Source: CBDBJK01 sp965206395
GTDB taxonomy: Bacteria; Chloroflexota; Dehalococcoidia; Lucifugimonadales; CATOSD01
Direction of reading: 5' to 3'
DNA: 64,000 nt
NCBI GenBank assembly: GCA_965206395.1
Contig: CBDBJK010000034.1
Coordinates: 1 to 64,000 of the forward strand
The position numbers were made by a program, and so were the translations under genes. The notes below the pieces were generated by a model. The model worked only from the letters and a program-made list of their open reading frames with translations. It made no database searches and was not told the origin of the DNA. Shown here one piece after another: positions 18,951 to 26,810 of this stretch; the first letter of the stretch is position 1, and every line of letters starts with the position of its first letter.

Positions 18951-19715
18951 ATGACCGACAGGCTCAAAGACAAAGTTGCTATTATTACCGGGGCCGCCTC
19001 TGGCATCGGGCGGCAGACCGCCTTGCGATTTGCCCAAGAAGGCGCCAGAGTAGTGGTGTCAGACCGGAATCGCAGCGGCGGCGAGGAGACGCAACGCCTG
19101 CTCAAAGAGGCAGGTACGGATGCTTTATTCGTGCCCGTCGACGTGTCCAAGTCAGACCAGGTCGAGAACATGGTAGAGCAGGCTGTCAACCAGTTTGGAC
19201 GTCTGGACGTGCTGGTGAACGCGGCTGCTGTCCTCATTCGGACTCCTCCCCTGGCGGAGGTGGATGAGAGGGACTGGGACCTTGTGATGGACATCAACCT
19301 AAAGGGGATGTTCTTCTGCTGCAAGTACGCTATCCCCGCCATGCTTGAGAACGGCGCAGGCTCGATTGTAAATATATCGTCGGGGGCGGGTATACGAGGC
19401 TTTGGCATGTCTCTGCCCTATGCTATCAGCAAGGCTGGCGTAATCCATCTAACGACTACCACCGCGAGCCAGTACACGTCGCAGGGTATACGCGCTAACG
19501 TCATCGCTCCCGGCTCGGTAGACACGCCTCAGTTCCGGGGCAGCACCGCAAGCAGCGAATCGGTCAGGGAGCGTGAGGAGCAGCATCCGATGGGGCGCAT
19601 CGGAAAACCGGAAGAGATCGCCAATGTCATCCTCTTCCTAGCCTCAGACGAGGCATCGTACATCAGCGGCAGCCTGTTCATCGTTGACGGCGGCGGCTCA
19701 GCGGTAGGTCGGTGA
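18951..19715 (+). CDS. SDR family NAD(P)-dependent oxidoreductase
   Basis: A classical SDR of 254 residues. Glycine-rich motif TGAASGIGRQ near residue 15, NAAA (NAG-equivalent), catalytic YxxxK in LPYAISKAG, and the typical C-terminus SYISGSLFIVDGGG. ATG at 18951 is preceded by GAGAGGCTCG and fits the family start; frames extending upstream are unsupported and would run through the promoter. Substrate unknown. Confidence 0.9.
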   Translation: MTDRLKDKVAIITGAASGIGRQTALRFAQEGARVVVSDRNRSGGEETQRLLKEAGTDALFVPVDVSKSDQVENMVEQAVNQFGRLDVLVNAAAVLIRTPPLAEVDERDWDLVMDINLKGMFFCCKYAIPAMLENGAGSIVNISSGAGIRGFGMSLPYAISKAGVIHLTTTTASQYTSQGIRANVIAPGSVDTPQFRGSTASSESVREREEQHPMGRIGKPEEIANVILFLASDEASYISGSLFIVDGGGSAVGR

Positions 19716-19737
19716 CACGTCAAACAGAGAGGGTAAC

Positions 19738-19977
19738 ATGGAAACGTTGGCAGAAATCGCAAACAGATCAATAGCAGACTATGGCTTCAGGCAGGTGGCG
19801 TTGTGGAGTCCGGGAGATGTTGCCTCCCAGTGGGCATTGTCGCAGAAAGAGTCCGAGGTACTGGAAGGCGCGCTGCACCAGGCTCTGGAAGCATTGCCTG
19901 TTCCCGTTGAGCCACGCGACATTCCCGCTGAGCAAGATCGACTCGCTCGGTTAATCAGCGATGCGCTCACGGCTTAA
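19738..19977 (+). CDS. small hypothetical protein
   Basis: A 79-residue soluble, acidic, mostly helical-looking protein (METLAEIANRSIADYGFRQV...). ATG follows AGAGAGGGTAAC, a good ribosome-binding site, 22 bp after the SDR stop, so it may be cotranscribed with it. Its stop overlaps the end of the convergent amidohydrolase by 4 bp. I do not recognise the family. Confidence 0.55.
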   Translation: METLAEIANRSIADYGFRQVALWSPGDVASQWALSQKESEVLEGALHQALEALPVPVEPRDIPAEQDRLARLISDALTA

Positions 19978-21212
19978 AGCGTCTCCTTGACGATTACGCC
20001 GCCCTTGATTACCATCCGGACGTTGTTGGCGTCGTTCAGCAACTCGATCTTAGTTAGAGGGTCGCCCGCGACGGCAATCAGGTCTGCCTCCATGCCCTCC
20101 CGCACTGCGCCAATGCGGTCTTCCAGATTGAATAGCCTCGCGTTGGTCTGAGTTGCGCTAACGATGGCGCTCATCGAGCCAAGAGCCTTGGCCTTCAAAG
20201 ACAACTCCTCGCCACGCCCAGTCTGGCGCGCGCCGAGAATGTCAGAGCCTGAGCCGAGGGCGACGCCGGAGCGCAGTGCAATCTCAATGCTGGCAGGCAT
20301 CTGCTTGTGGACGTAGGCTAGCTTCATCTGGCTGTAGTGGGAAATGCCCTGTGCTTCCGGCGAGCGCGCCAACTCTTCTATAACGAGCAGCGTCGGCACC
20401 ACGAAAGCGTTCTGCTGAACGATTCGCCGCGCGGTTGCTTCGTCCAATATACTCCCATGCTCGATAGAGCGCACTCCAGCGTCCAGAACGTTGTTCATGG
20501 ATGGAGAGGTGTGACAGTGAGCCAGGACATACGTGCCCGCCGCTCGCGCCTCATGCACCGCAGCCTTGATCTCATCTACTGTAAACTGGACGCTTTCCAA
20601 CGTGTCCAGCTGTGACATGACGCCGCCGGATGCCATCACCTTGATCTGAGTAGCGCCGAGCCTCAGTTGCATGCGAGCGGCAAGGCGGACGGCGTCCGCA
20701 CCGTCCACCAGAGCGGTTGCCGCGAGAATCCCAAGCACCGGGCGCTGCGGACTATCATCGTACCTGTCTCGGTGGTCTCCGTGGCCTCCTGTCTGCGAGA
20801 GGGCAGAGCCAGACGGAAGTATTCGCGGCCCCTTAATCAGCCCTTGCTCGGTTGCGCGAGCGAAGGCCGGGTCTAGTCCTGCCGCGTCTCGCACAGTGGT
20901 GAAGCCCTCCTGCAACGCAAGCTCGATATTTTCCACCACGCTGAGGGCATATGTGACGAGATTGTCGTCGGCAGATCGATTGGAGGCCCCATTGAGTCCG
21001 ACAAGTCCGAAGTGAACGTGCGCGTCGGTGAGACCGGGCATCAAGGTCATGCCTTGAAGGTCAATTGTACGCCCATCCGAGGGAGGGTGAAGCGCGTCCG
21101 TCGAGGCGATCCGTCGTATCAATCCGTCCTCGACCAGCACGCTTGTGTTCGGCATCGGGTCGGCTCCCGTACCATCGATTAGATTAGCGTTGTGTAGAAG
21201 CAATGCGGTCAT
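19974..21212 (-). CDS. metal-dependent amidohydrolase
   Basis: An imidazolonepropionase/prolidase-like amidohydrolase of 412 residues. Metal ligands visible in order: DAHVHFG (HxH), IKVMASGG (candidate carboxylated lysine), LAHCHTS, IEHGS and GSGSDIL (late Asp). The N- and C-terminal strands form the usual small beta sandwich (MTALLLHNANLIDGTG ... ADLIAVAGDP). Substrate unknown; a second member of this family lies at 26.8 kb. Confidence 0.9.
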   Translation of the reverse strand: MTALLLHNANLIDGTGADPMPNTSVLVEDGLIRRIASTDALHPPSDGRTIDLQGMTLMPGLTDAHVHFGLVGLNGASNRSADDNLVTYALSVVENIELALQEGFTTVRDAAGLDPAFARATEQGLIKGPRILPSGSALSQTGGHGDHRDRYDDSPQRPVLGILAATALVDGADAVRLAARMQLRLGATQIKVMASGGVMSQLDTLESVQFTVDEIKAAVHEARAAGTYVLAHCHTSPSMNNVLDAGVRSIEHGSILDEATARRIVQQNAFVVPTLLVIEELARSPEAQGISHYSQMKLAYVHKQMPASIEIALRSGVALGSGSDILGARQTGRGEELSLKAKALGSMSAIVSATQTNARLFNLEDRIGAVREGMEADLIAVAGDPLTKIELLNDANNVRMVIKGGVIVKETL

Positions 21213-21244
21213 GTTATCGTTTTCTCCTGATATTTAGGAAGTGC

Positions 21245-21784
21245 CTACTGAATTTTTGATGATAATTCGCGTTTGCGGACGAGTGTCTGCCAATCCTCGA
21301 TGATACGGTCATCGTGAGGAAATGGCAGGGGAGGCAGGTCGTTTGCGGAGAAGTAAGCGGCCTCCTGCGCGTCGTGGCCTGCCTTGAGACTTCCACCTAT
21401 GATTTCTGCGGAGTAAACGGCCAGCACAACCGCCCTGTTGGTTTCGGAGTACAGACCCACAAAGCCGTTCAGTCGCACATCCAGCCCCGTCTCCTCGCGG
21501 ACTTCTCTTATCGCGGCATCCTCGACGACTTCACCCCTATCTACATATCCGGCAGGGAAGCTCCACCGACCTATTTCAGGCTCAACCCCGCGTCGCACCA
21601 TCAATAGCCTGTCATCCTTCGTTGCCAGCACCACAGCGGCGATCTTGGGGTCCAGAAATACCGTAAAGCCGCATTTGGCGCAGTGGGGCCGAAGCTTGTT
21701 CTCGATTTCTTTCTCGCCGAGCACGCTGCCACAATGTTGGCAGAACTTTATGTCTCTTTGCACGCATCCTCCGATTCCCAGCAA
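21245..21784 (-). CDS. Nudix hydrolase with N-terminal zinc ribbon
   Basis: A 179-residue Nudix hydrolase. The N-terminal CQHCGS...PHCAKCGF segment gives four cysteines of a zinc ribbon, as in NADH pyrophosphatase (NudC)-like proteins. The Nudix box runs from GYVDRGEVVEDA to REVREETGLDV. Nucleotide diphosphate substrates are expected for the family; exact substrate unknown. It may follow in one transcript with the amidohydrolase gene 33 bp downstream. Confidence 0.88.
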   Translation of the reverse strand: MLGIGGCVQRDIKFCQHCGSVLGEKEIENKLRPHCAKCGFTVFLDPKIAAVVLATKDDRLLMVRRGVEPEIGRWSFPAGYVDRGEVVEDAAIREVREETGLDVRLNGFVGLYSETNRAVVLAVYSAEIIGGSLKAGHDAQEAAYFSANDLPPLPFPHDDRIIEDWQTLVRKRELSSKIQ

Positions 21785-22174
21785 ACTACGCTCATGCTAC
21801 CTCTCGAAACGATTGTTGTCCAGAAGTCGAAATCGATGCTCCTTGTACGGCATAGCCAGAGTAGACCGGGCAGGCTTCTCGTAGAGGCGCAAGGCATGGG
21901 TCTACCTGGGTGCATGCGACCAGGCAAAGTAGGTTAATGCAACCACGTTTTCATGGATGGCAGCAAGTAGTCTTGAGACCAGAGGACGGATGTACTGGAT
22001 GAGGGAAGCACCTAGCGAGGCCGGATGACATTAAGGTCTCAACCCTAACATGCATTGGTAGTGGGCTACCCATACAAAACCTGCACACTCCGTCACAATG
22101 GAAATCACACTAATCGCAAACAATTCACACATTGCAGCAAAATCAGATTAAATCTGGAATCAAGGAGTATCACA
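21785..22174. other. intergenic region, no gene recognised
   Basis: About 390 bp between the Nudix gene (minus) and a small plus-strand gene. I looked for RNA-gene signatures (SRP RNA, RNase P, tmRNA) and saw none. The small open frames overlap the Nudix start or lack ribosome-binding sites. Confidence 0.4.
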
Positions 22175-22396
22175 ATGGCGAAATATATCGCAGAGACCAT
22201 GGACACAATGAACTCCCACATGAGCATCTTGAGAAACTACGCGAGGTTGGTTATAGAGCAGGGTACAGAGCTGACATGGGAGGAAGAGGAGGAGAAGGCG
22301 GAACATCTCAGACAGTATATGGCATTAGGTTCCTCCCTTAAGTGGTCTGAGAAGGATTTGGTTGCTCAACTTCTAAGGGAAGCCATCTGTCCCTAA
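22175..22396 (+). CDS. small acidic hypothetical protein
   Basis: A 73-residue protein (MAKYIAETMDTMNSHM...) with a central run of glutamates (EEEEEKAEHL) and predicted helical character. ATG at 22175 is preceded by a near-consensus AAGGAG at 7 bp. No family recognised. It lies alone before a tandem-repeat region. Confidence 0.5.
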   Translation: MAKYIAETMDTMNSHMSILRNYARLVIEQGTELTWEEEEEKAEHLRQYMALGSSLKWSEKDLVAQLLREAICP

Positions 22397-22506
22397 TTGG
22401 CGATTTGGATCAGTCATGGAGGCAAGCGGTCTAGCACAAGGGCACGAACTCATGGTGGTCTTAGACAGACTCAAGAGCGTTCCCCCCTACTTTGAACCAA
22501 TCGCTT

Positions 22507-22710
22507 GTTATTCCATATCCTTGATCTGTACGAAGGCCTAACATATCGTCCACGCGCAGAGACTTGGAGACTAACCTGATGAGTTTCCCACTTAACTCAT
22601 CGGTGTGAGTTATTCCATATCCTTGATCTGTACGAAGGCCTAACATATCGTCCACGCGCAGAGACTTGGAGACTAACCTGATGAGTTTCCCACTTAACTC
22701 ATCGGTGTGA
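22507..22710. repeat. perfect 102-bp tandem duplication
   Basis: Two adjacent identical 102-bp units, 22507-22608 and 22609-22710. Each contains a hairpin: gatgagtt, an 8-base loop, aactcatc, extendable by an ACC/GGT pairing with one bulged T. The unit is a multiple of three, so the minus strand reads as a 34-residue tandem peptide repeat, but that frame has no evident ribosome-binding site. The remaining sequence from 22397 to 22748 holds no recognisable gene. Confidence 0.85.
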
Positions 22711-22748
22711 GTTTCAGAGGAATCTACCAGGCTTGATGGACAAAGCAA

Positions 22749-22775
22749 AAGGGCAGCGTTATTAACGCTGCCCTT
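22749..22775 (-). terminator. probable terminator of the tRNA-Thr transcript
   Basis: A perfect 12-bp stem (aagggcagcgtt with its complement) and 3-base loop lie 25 bp beyond the 3' end of the minus-strand tRNA. On that strand the stem is followed by TTTTGCTTTG, a U-rich tail. Confidence 0.7.
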
Positions 22776-22799
22776 GTCTATTATGCGCTAAAGCTATGG

Positions 22800-22872
22800 A
22801 GCCAACGAGTGGACTCGAACCACCGACCTGCGGTTTACGAAACCGCTGCTCTACCGACTGAGCTACGTTGGC
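22800..22872 (-). tRNA. tRNA-Thr (anticodon CGT)
   Basis: The complement folds as a full cloverleaf: acceptor GCCAACG/CGTTGGC with discriminator T, D stem GCTC/GAGC, anticodon stem GCGGT/ACCGC enclosing TTCGTAA (anticodon CGT), and T arm with loop TTCGAGT. CCA is not encoded. Reads ACG codons. Confidence 0.95.
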
Positions 22873-23113
22873 TGAATGCCTATAGGCTTGTATTGTTTCG
22901 ACGTTGCCTATCCCGTGACCGCACATATTGTAACATGACCCAACTACTACAAAACAACCTCGTCTATCGCCCTACAAGCAAATAATTGTCGGCCTAGCCA
23001 TTCCATAGAATACGTGGAAGGCGGGACGTATCTGTGTCGAATTGGGAAGCTATATAGAACTGTTTCAAGTGTAGGCGAGACAACCCAAATTTCAGCCATT
23101 TCGATTGCTGCTG

Positions 23114-23142
23114 TTGATACTCCCCGGCTCTGGACATATAAT
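23114..23142 (+). promoter_or_regulatory. sigma-70-type promoter for the acyl-CoA synthetase gene
   Basis: TTGATA, 17-bp spacer, perfect TATAAT, about 65 bp upstream of the TTG start at 23209. Confidence 0.65.
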
Positions 23143-23208
23143 TCTTGCAATCTTGGGGGCCTTGAGCTTTCCTTTTGAGAGACTTTGAAGCAGTAGAGGA
23201 GAACCCAA

Positions 23209-24828
23209 TTGCAAAACGGTACATCATTCCACAACCTCAACCCGATCTCTTTCCTGGAGCGCAGCGCGTTTGTCTACCCCGACAAGCCCGCGATTGTCTA
23301 CAAAGACCAGCACTTCACCTACGCACAGTTCAACGAACGAGTAAACCGCCTCGCCGGAGCCTTGAAACAGGTGGGTGTGAAGAAGGGCGACAGGGTGGCT
23401 TTCTTCGTGCCAAACGTGCCCGCTATGCTTGATGCCCACTTTGGCCCCATGCGTATGGGCGCGATTCTGGTAGCGCTTAACACGCGGCTATCGTCTCGTG
23501 AGATTGCGTACATATTGAATCACTCAGGAGCGAAGGTGCTAGTCTTCGACTCCGAGTTGGCTCCCATCGTGCGGGAGCTTATAAACGACGTCCCGAACGT
23601 CGCTACCTACGTTCAGGTAGTCGATACGGTTCCCAAGGCCGAAGACATTCCTGGCCCGGACTACGAGTCGTTCCTTGACTCGGCCCCGCCCGGCGATCAT
23701 CGGGTGGAGCCAGACTCCGAGCTTGACACGATAACAATCAATTATACTTCCGGCACCACAGGTATGCCCAAAGGAGTCGAGTATAACGGGCGCGGGGCGT
23801 ATCTCAATACCCTGGGAGAGATAATCGAAACGGGGCTGAACTCCAATAGTGTGTACCTCTGGCCCCTTCCCATGTTCCACGCCAATGGCTGGTGTTTCAT
23901 ATGGGCTGTCACCGCTGTAGGCGGCACTCACGTATGCCTTCGCCGTGTCGATGCTGCCGATATATACCGGCTCATCCCCGAAATGGGCGTCACGCATATG
24001 TGCTGCGCCCCGACCGTGCTGACTCTCCTTTATTCCGCTCCTGAAGCAGAGGGGCAGGACCTCTCCGGCGTCACCATCCTAACGGCGGGAGCACCACCTG
24101 CGCCACAGGTTATCAAAACGATGGAAGGCATGGGCGCGTCAATCCACCATGCATATGGCCTGACAGAGACTTACGGCCCTCACACGATTTGCGCCGCTCA
24201 ACCCGGCTGGGAGAACATGCTGCCGGATGAATTAGCCCTGTTGAAGGCCCGCCAGGGAGTGCCCTATATCATCGCGGAGCCTGGCACGAGGGTAGTAGAC
24301 GAAGATATGAACGACGTGCCGAAAGACGGTAAGACGATGGGAGAAGTGGTGATGCGTGGCAACAACGTCATGACAGGCTACTTCGAGGACGAGGAAGCGA
24401 CGGCGACGGCGTTCAAGGGAGGCTGGTTCCATTCAGGAGATCTGGCCGTATGTTACCCGGACGGCTATATAGAACTGCAAGACCGTGCCAAGGACATCAT
24501 CATCTCCGGCGGCGAGAATATCTCTAGCCAGGAGGTTGAGAAGGTAATCATGGAGCATCCTGGCGTGCTTGAGGTGTGCGTAGTCGGCGTGCCGGATGAT
24601 AGATGGGGCGAGGTTCCAAAGGCCTTCGTGGTGGGACGGGCCAACACCGAGGTCACAGGCGAGGAGATCATCGGCTTCACGCGCGAGCGGATCGCGCACT
24701 TCAAATGCCCAAAGTACGTGGAGTTCGGCGAGCTTCCTAAGACTGCTACAGGCAAGATTCAAAAATTCATTCTGCGCGAGAAAGAGTGGCAGGGCTACGA
24801 CAAACGCATTCAGGGGTCAAGGGTATAG
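23209..24828 (+). CDS. AMP-dependent acyl-CoA synthetase/ligase
   Basis: An ANL-superfamily ligase of 539 residues activating a carboxylic acid to acyl-CoA via an acyl-adenylate. Seen: P-loop YTSGTTGMPKGVEY, YGLTETYG, GWFHSGDLAV, the hinge DRAKDIIISGGENIS and catalytic lysine in TATGKIQKF. TTG start at 23209 is supported by GAGGAG at 7 bp and the family N-terminus. Closest in style to long/medium-chain fatty acyl-CoA or 3-methylmercaptopropionyl-CoA ligases. Upstream of a thiolase/DUF35 pair, consistent with acyl-CoA catabolism. Confidence 0.9.
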   Translation: MQNGTSFHNLNPISFLERSAFVYPDKPAIVYKDQHFTYAQFNERVNRLAGALKQVGVKKGDRVAFFVPNVPAMLDAHFGPMRMGAILVALNTRLSSREIAYILNHSGAKVLVFDSELAPIVRELINDVPNVATYVQVVDTVPKAEDIPGPDYESFLDSAPPGDHRVEPDSELDTITINYTSGTTGMPKGVEYNGRGAYLNTLGEIIETGLNSNSVYLWPLPMFHANGWCFIWAVTAVGGTHVCLRRVDAADIYRLIPEMGVTHMCCAPTVLTLLYSAPEAEGQDLSGVTILTAGAPPAPQVIKTMEGMGASIHHAYGLTETYGPHTICAAQPGWENMLPDELALLKARQGVPYIIAEPGTRVVDEDMNDVPKDGKTMGEVVMRGNNVMTGYFEDEEATATAFKGGWFHSGDLAVCYPDGYIELQDRAKDIIISGGENISSQEVEKVIMEHPGVLEVCVVGVPDDRWGEVPKAFVVGRANTEVTGEEIIGFTRERIAHFKCPKYVEFGELPKTATGKIQKFILREKEWQGYDKRIQGSRV

Positions 24829-24843
24829 GCGACCTCGCATGGG

Positions 24844-24871
24844 TTGCGCAACTCGCAAGTTGTAGTACAAT
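24844..24871 (+). promoter_or_regulatory. possible promoter for the thiolase gene
   Basis: TTGCGC and TACAAT at 16-bp spacing, about 40 bp upstream of the thiolase ATG. The -35 is weak, so this is tentative. Confidence 0.4.
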
Positions 24872-24908
24872 GCTGGCGGCAAAACAAAATGGAAGGAGGC
24901 GTTAAGCG

Positions 24909-26057
24909 ATGACGCTTCGAGGAAAGACAGCTATCGTGGGAATCGGCGAAGTTCCCACTCGAAGGGAATATCCTGACAGGACGATGTACGGCCTGAACGC
25001 GGAAGCCGCGCGTATGGCAATAGAAGACGCGCAGCTTCGCAAAGAGGATATCGACGGACTCGTGACGGATGGAAGCGCGACTCCAGCGGCGATGGCCGAG
25101 TATATGGGCATACGGCCCACGTTCGCCACCGGCGTATCGATGCAGGGTGCGAGCGGTGCGACCGCAACTACTGTCGCCGCCTCTGCGATAATCGCGGGCC
25201 TCTGCGACACCGTGCTGGTTGTCATGGGAAACTCGCGACTTGAGAGGGTCGCCCCTGGAGGACTCCCTGGCATACGCTCCGAGTGGGAGGAACCTATCGG
25301 CCCCGCTGCCGGAGCCAACACAGGCTATGGACTTATCTACGCCCGCCATATGTACGAATACGGCTCTACGCCTGAGCAGTTTGCGAAAATTTCTGTGGAC
25401 GAGCGGTTCAACGCAGTGCCTAACGAGAACTCGGCATTCTTCGGCCAGCCCATCACGCTTGACGATGTTCTCAACTCTCGCTACATCAACTATCCGCTGC
25501 ATATCTTGGAATCGGTTATGCCATGCGATGGCGCGGCGGCGTGCATAGTCACCACAGCGGAGAGGGCGAAGGCATTGCCAAATCGCCCTGTATACATCCT
25601 TGGAGCAGGCTTAGAGCAGGGCGCTGGTAACATCTGGCAGACCCCGCGCATCACGACTACTCCGACGAAGGTCTCGGCGGCAAAAGCATTCAAGATGGCG
25701 GGTTACGCGCCACCGGATATGCAGTTCGCCGAATTCTATGATTGATACACCATCCTCGTGGCCGTGTGCCTCGAAGATGCCGGATTCTGCAAGAAGGGCG
25801 AAATTGGCCCTTTCTATGAAGCAACTGATACGACGTTCAAGGGCAGTTTCCCAATCAACACCGATGGTGGTCAGTTATCGGGAGGTCAGCCGGGACTGGC
25901 GGGAGGGTTCCGCCATGTCATCGAAGGCGCTCGCCAGATAATGGGGAAGGCTGGAGAGCGTCAAATCCCCCGAAACGACTTGTGCATGGTGAATGGTTGA
26001 GGCGGCACAGCGAGCGAAATGTGCTCGCTGGTTCTCGGTTCCGAGAACACGCTCTAA
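24909..26057 (+). CDS. SCP2/DitF-type thiolase interrupted by two in-frame UGA codons
   Basis: A thiolase-superfamily protein. Conceptual translation runs 278 residues to TGA at 25743-25745, continues in the same frame to a second TGA at 25998-26000, and ends at TAA 26055-26057, giving the family's usual ~380 codons. The first TGA falls between FAEFYD and YTILVAVCLEDAGF, where SCP2-type thiolases have Cys (D-C-F-S/T). The second falls in the C-terminal G-x-G-G loop (VNG, stop, GGTASE). The N-terminal half lacks the usual nucleophilic Cys (GASGAT), common in this subfamily. Each UGA is followed within 15 bases by a small hairpin. Either a pseudogene, two base errors, or recoding. ATG follows GGAAGGAGG. 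Confidence 0.75.
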
Positions 26058-26162
26058 CCTAATACACCAGTTTGAAAATATGGGTTGCCCACCCTCGTCT
26101 ATGTAATATTCATCATTAAAGGCGGGAGTGGCAACCCTCACAAAACACTCAAGAGGAAGAAG

Positions 26163-26579
26163 ATGACCACAGAGTACAGCAAACCCTTGCCCCGTCCGGT
26201 GAACCCGGAGTTGACACGTCCTTTCTGGGAGGCGGCAAAGCGCAACGAGCTGGTTCTTCCTAATTGCAGGACCTGTTCCAACGTCTTTTTTTATCCGCGA
26301 GAGGTCTGCCCCAACTGCCTGTCGTCTGACCTAGAATGGGTGACGGCGAGCGGCAAGGGACGCGTCTACTCCTACACGATAATATATCAGCCCGTAAACC
26401 CAGCATTCAGAGACGACGCGCCGTACATCTACGCGATGATACAGCTGGACGAAGGGCCACGAATGGTCTCGAACCTGATAGACTGTGCCAACGACGCAGT
26501 GAGCATCAACATGCCAGTCGTCGCGGTCTTCGACGGCGTTACGCCCGATGTGAATCTAGTGAAGTTCAGGCCAGCGTAA
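26163..26579 (+). CDS. DUF35/OB-fold protein, thiolase partner
   Basis: A 138-residue protein with an N-terminal rubredoxin-like zinc ribbon (CRTC ... CPNC, residues ~37-55) and a C-terminal OB fold with the GRVYSYTII strand. Such proteins are encoded beside SCP2-type thiolases and, in archaea, bridge thiolase and HMG-CoA synthase. ATG at 26163 follows AAGAGGAAGAAG; the upstream in-frame extension is not family-like. Its intactness next to the interrupted thiolase argues that the pair may still be in use. Confidence 0.88.
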   Translation: MTTEYSKPLPRPVNPELTRPFWEAAKRNELVLPNCRTCSNVFFYPREVCPNCLSSDLEWVTASGKGRVYSYTIIYQPVNPAFRDDAPYIYAMIQLDEGPRMVSNLIDCANDAVSINMPVVAVFDGVTPDVNLVKFRPA

Positions 26580-26581
26580 GG

Positions 26582-26792
26582 CCCCATCCTAACCTTTCCT
26601 CCTTTTTCACGGAAGGACGACGGGGGAAGAGGGTAAGTATTTGTTATGGAAGCTCGAGGTTTTCTGATGCAAACCACTTACCTCACCCCGCGTCGTCTAG
26701 GGCTTGAAGTATGTCTACACGGCCCCTCTCCTTGCAAGTAGAGGGGCGGCCAAAAGCGGTTTTTGCTTTCGTCCTTCCGCGGAAGGATGGGG
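26582..26792. repeat. intergenic palindromic repeat
   Basis: The region between the DUF35 gene and a convergent amidohydrolase is bounded by inverted ccccatcct / aggatgggg. It also contains inner hairpins (cccctct...agagggg and ccttccgcggaagg). The ccttccgcggaaggat core recurs near 56.30 kb. Looks like a dispersed intergenic palindrome family. Confidence 0.55.
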
Positions 26793-26810
26793 TGAGGTCG
26801 AGCGTGATGC

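Noticed and set aside
21785..22174. Search for a structured RNA (SRP RNA, RNase P RNA, tmRNA) in the gap
   Set aside because: None of the conserved core motifs of these RNAs could be found.
22560..22610. Possible hammerhead ribozyme, because CTGATGAG occurs in each repeat unit
   Set aside because: The GAAA core partner and cleavage-site arrangement are missing; the bases form a simple hairpin instead.
22507..22710. CRISPR array
   Set aside because: Only two adjacent identical 102-bp units with no spacers between them and no cas genes in the window.
22461..22748. 95-codon minus-strand frame encoding two identical 34-residue repeats
   Set aside because: It is produced by the tandem 102-bp duplication; there is no ribosome-binding site and no family similarity.
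24810..25502. 230-codon minus-strand frame opposite the thiolase
   Set aside because: It is a shadow of the thiolase gene with no protein-like motifs.
24909..26057. Genome-wide reassignment of UGA
   Set aside because: Many intact genes in the window end in TGA at the expected family C-terminus, so UGA is a normal stop here.
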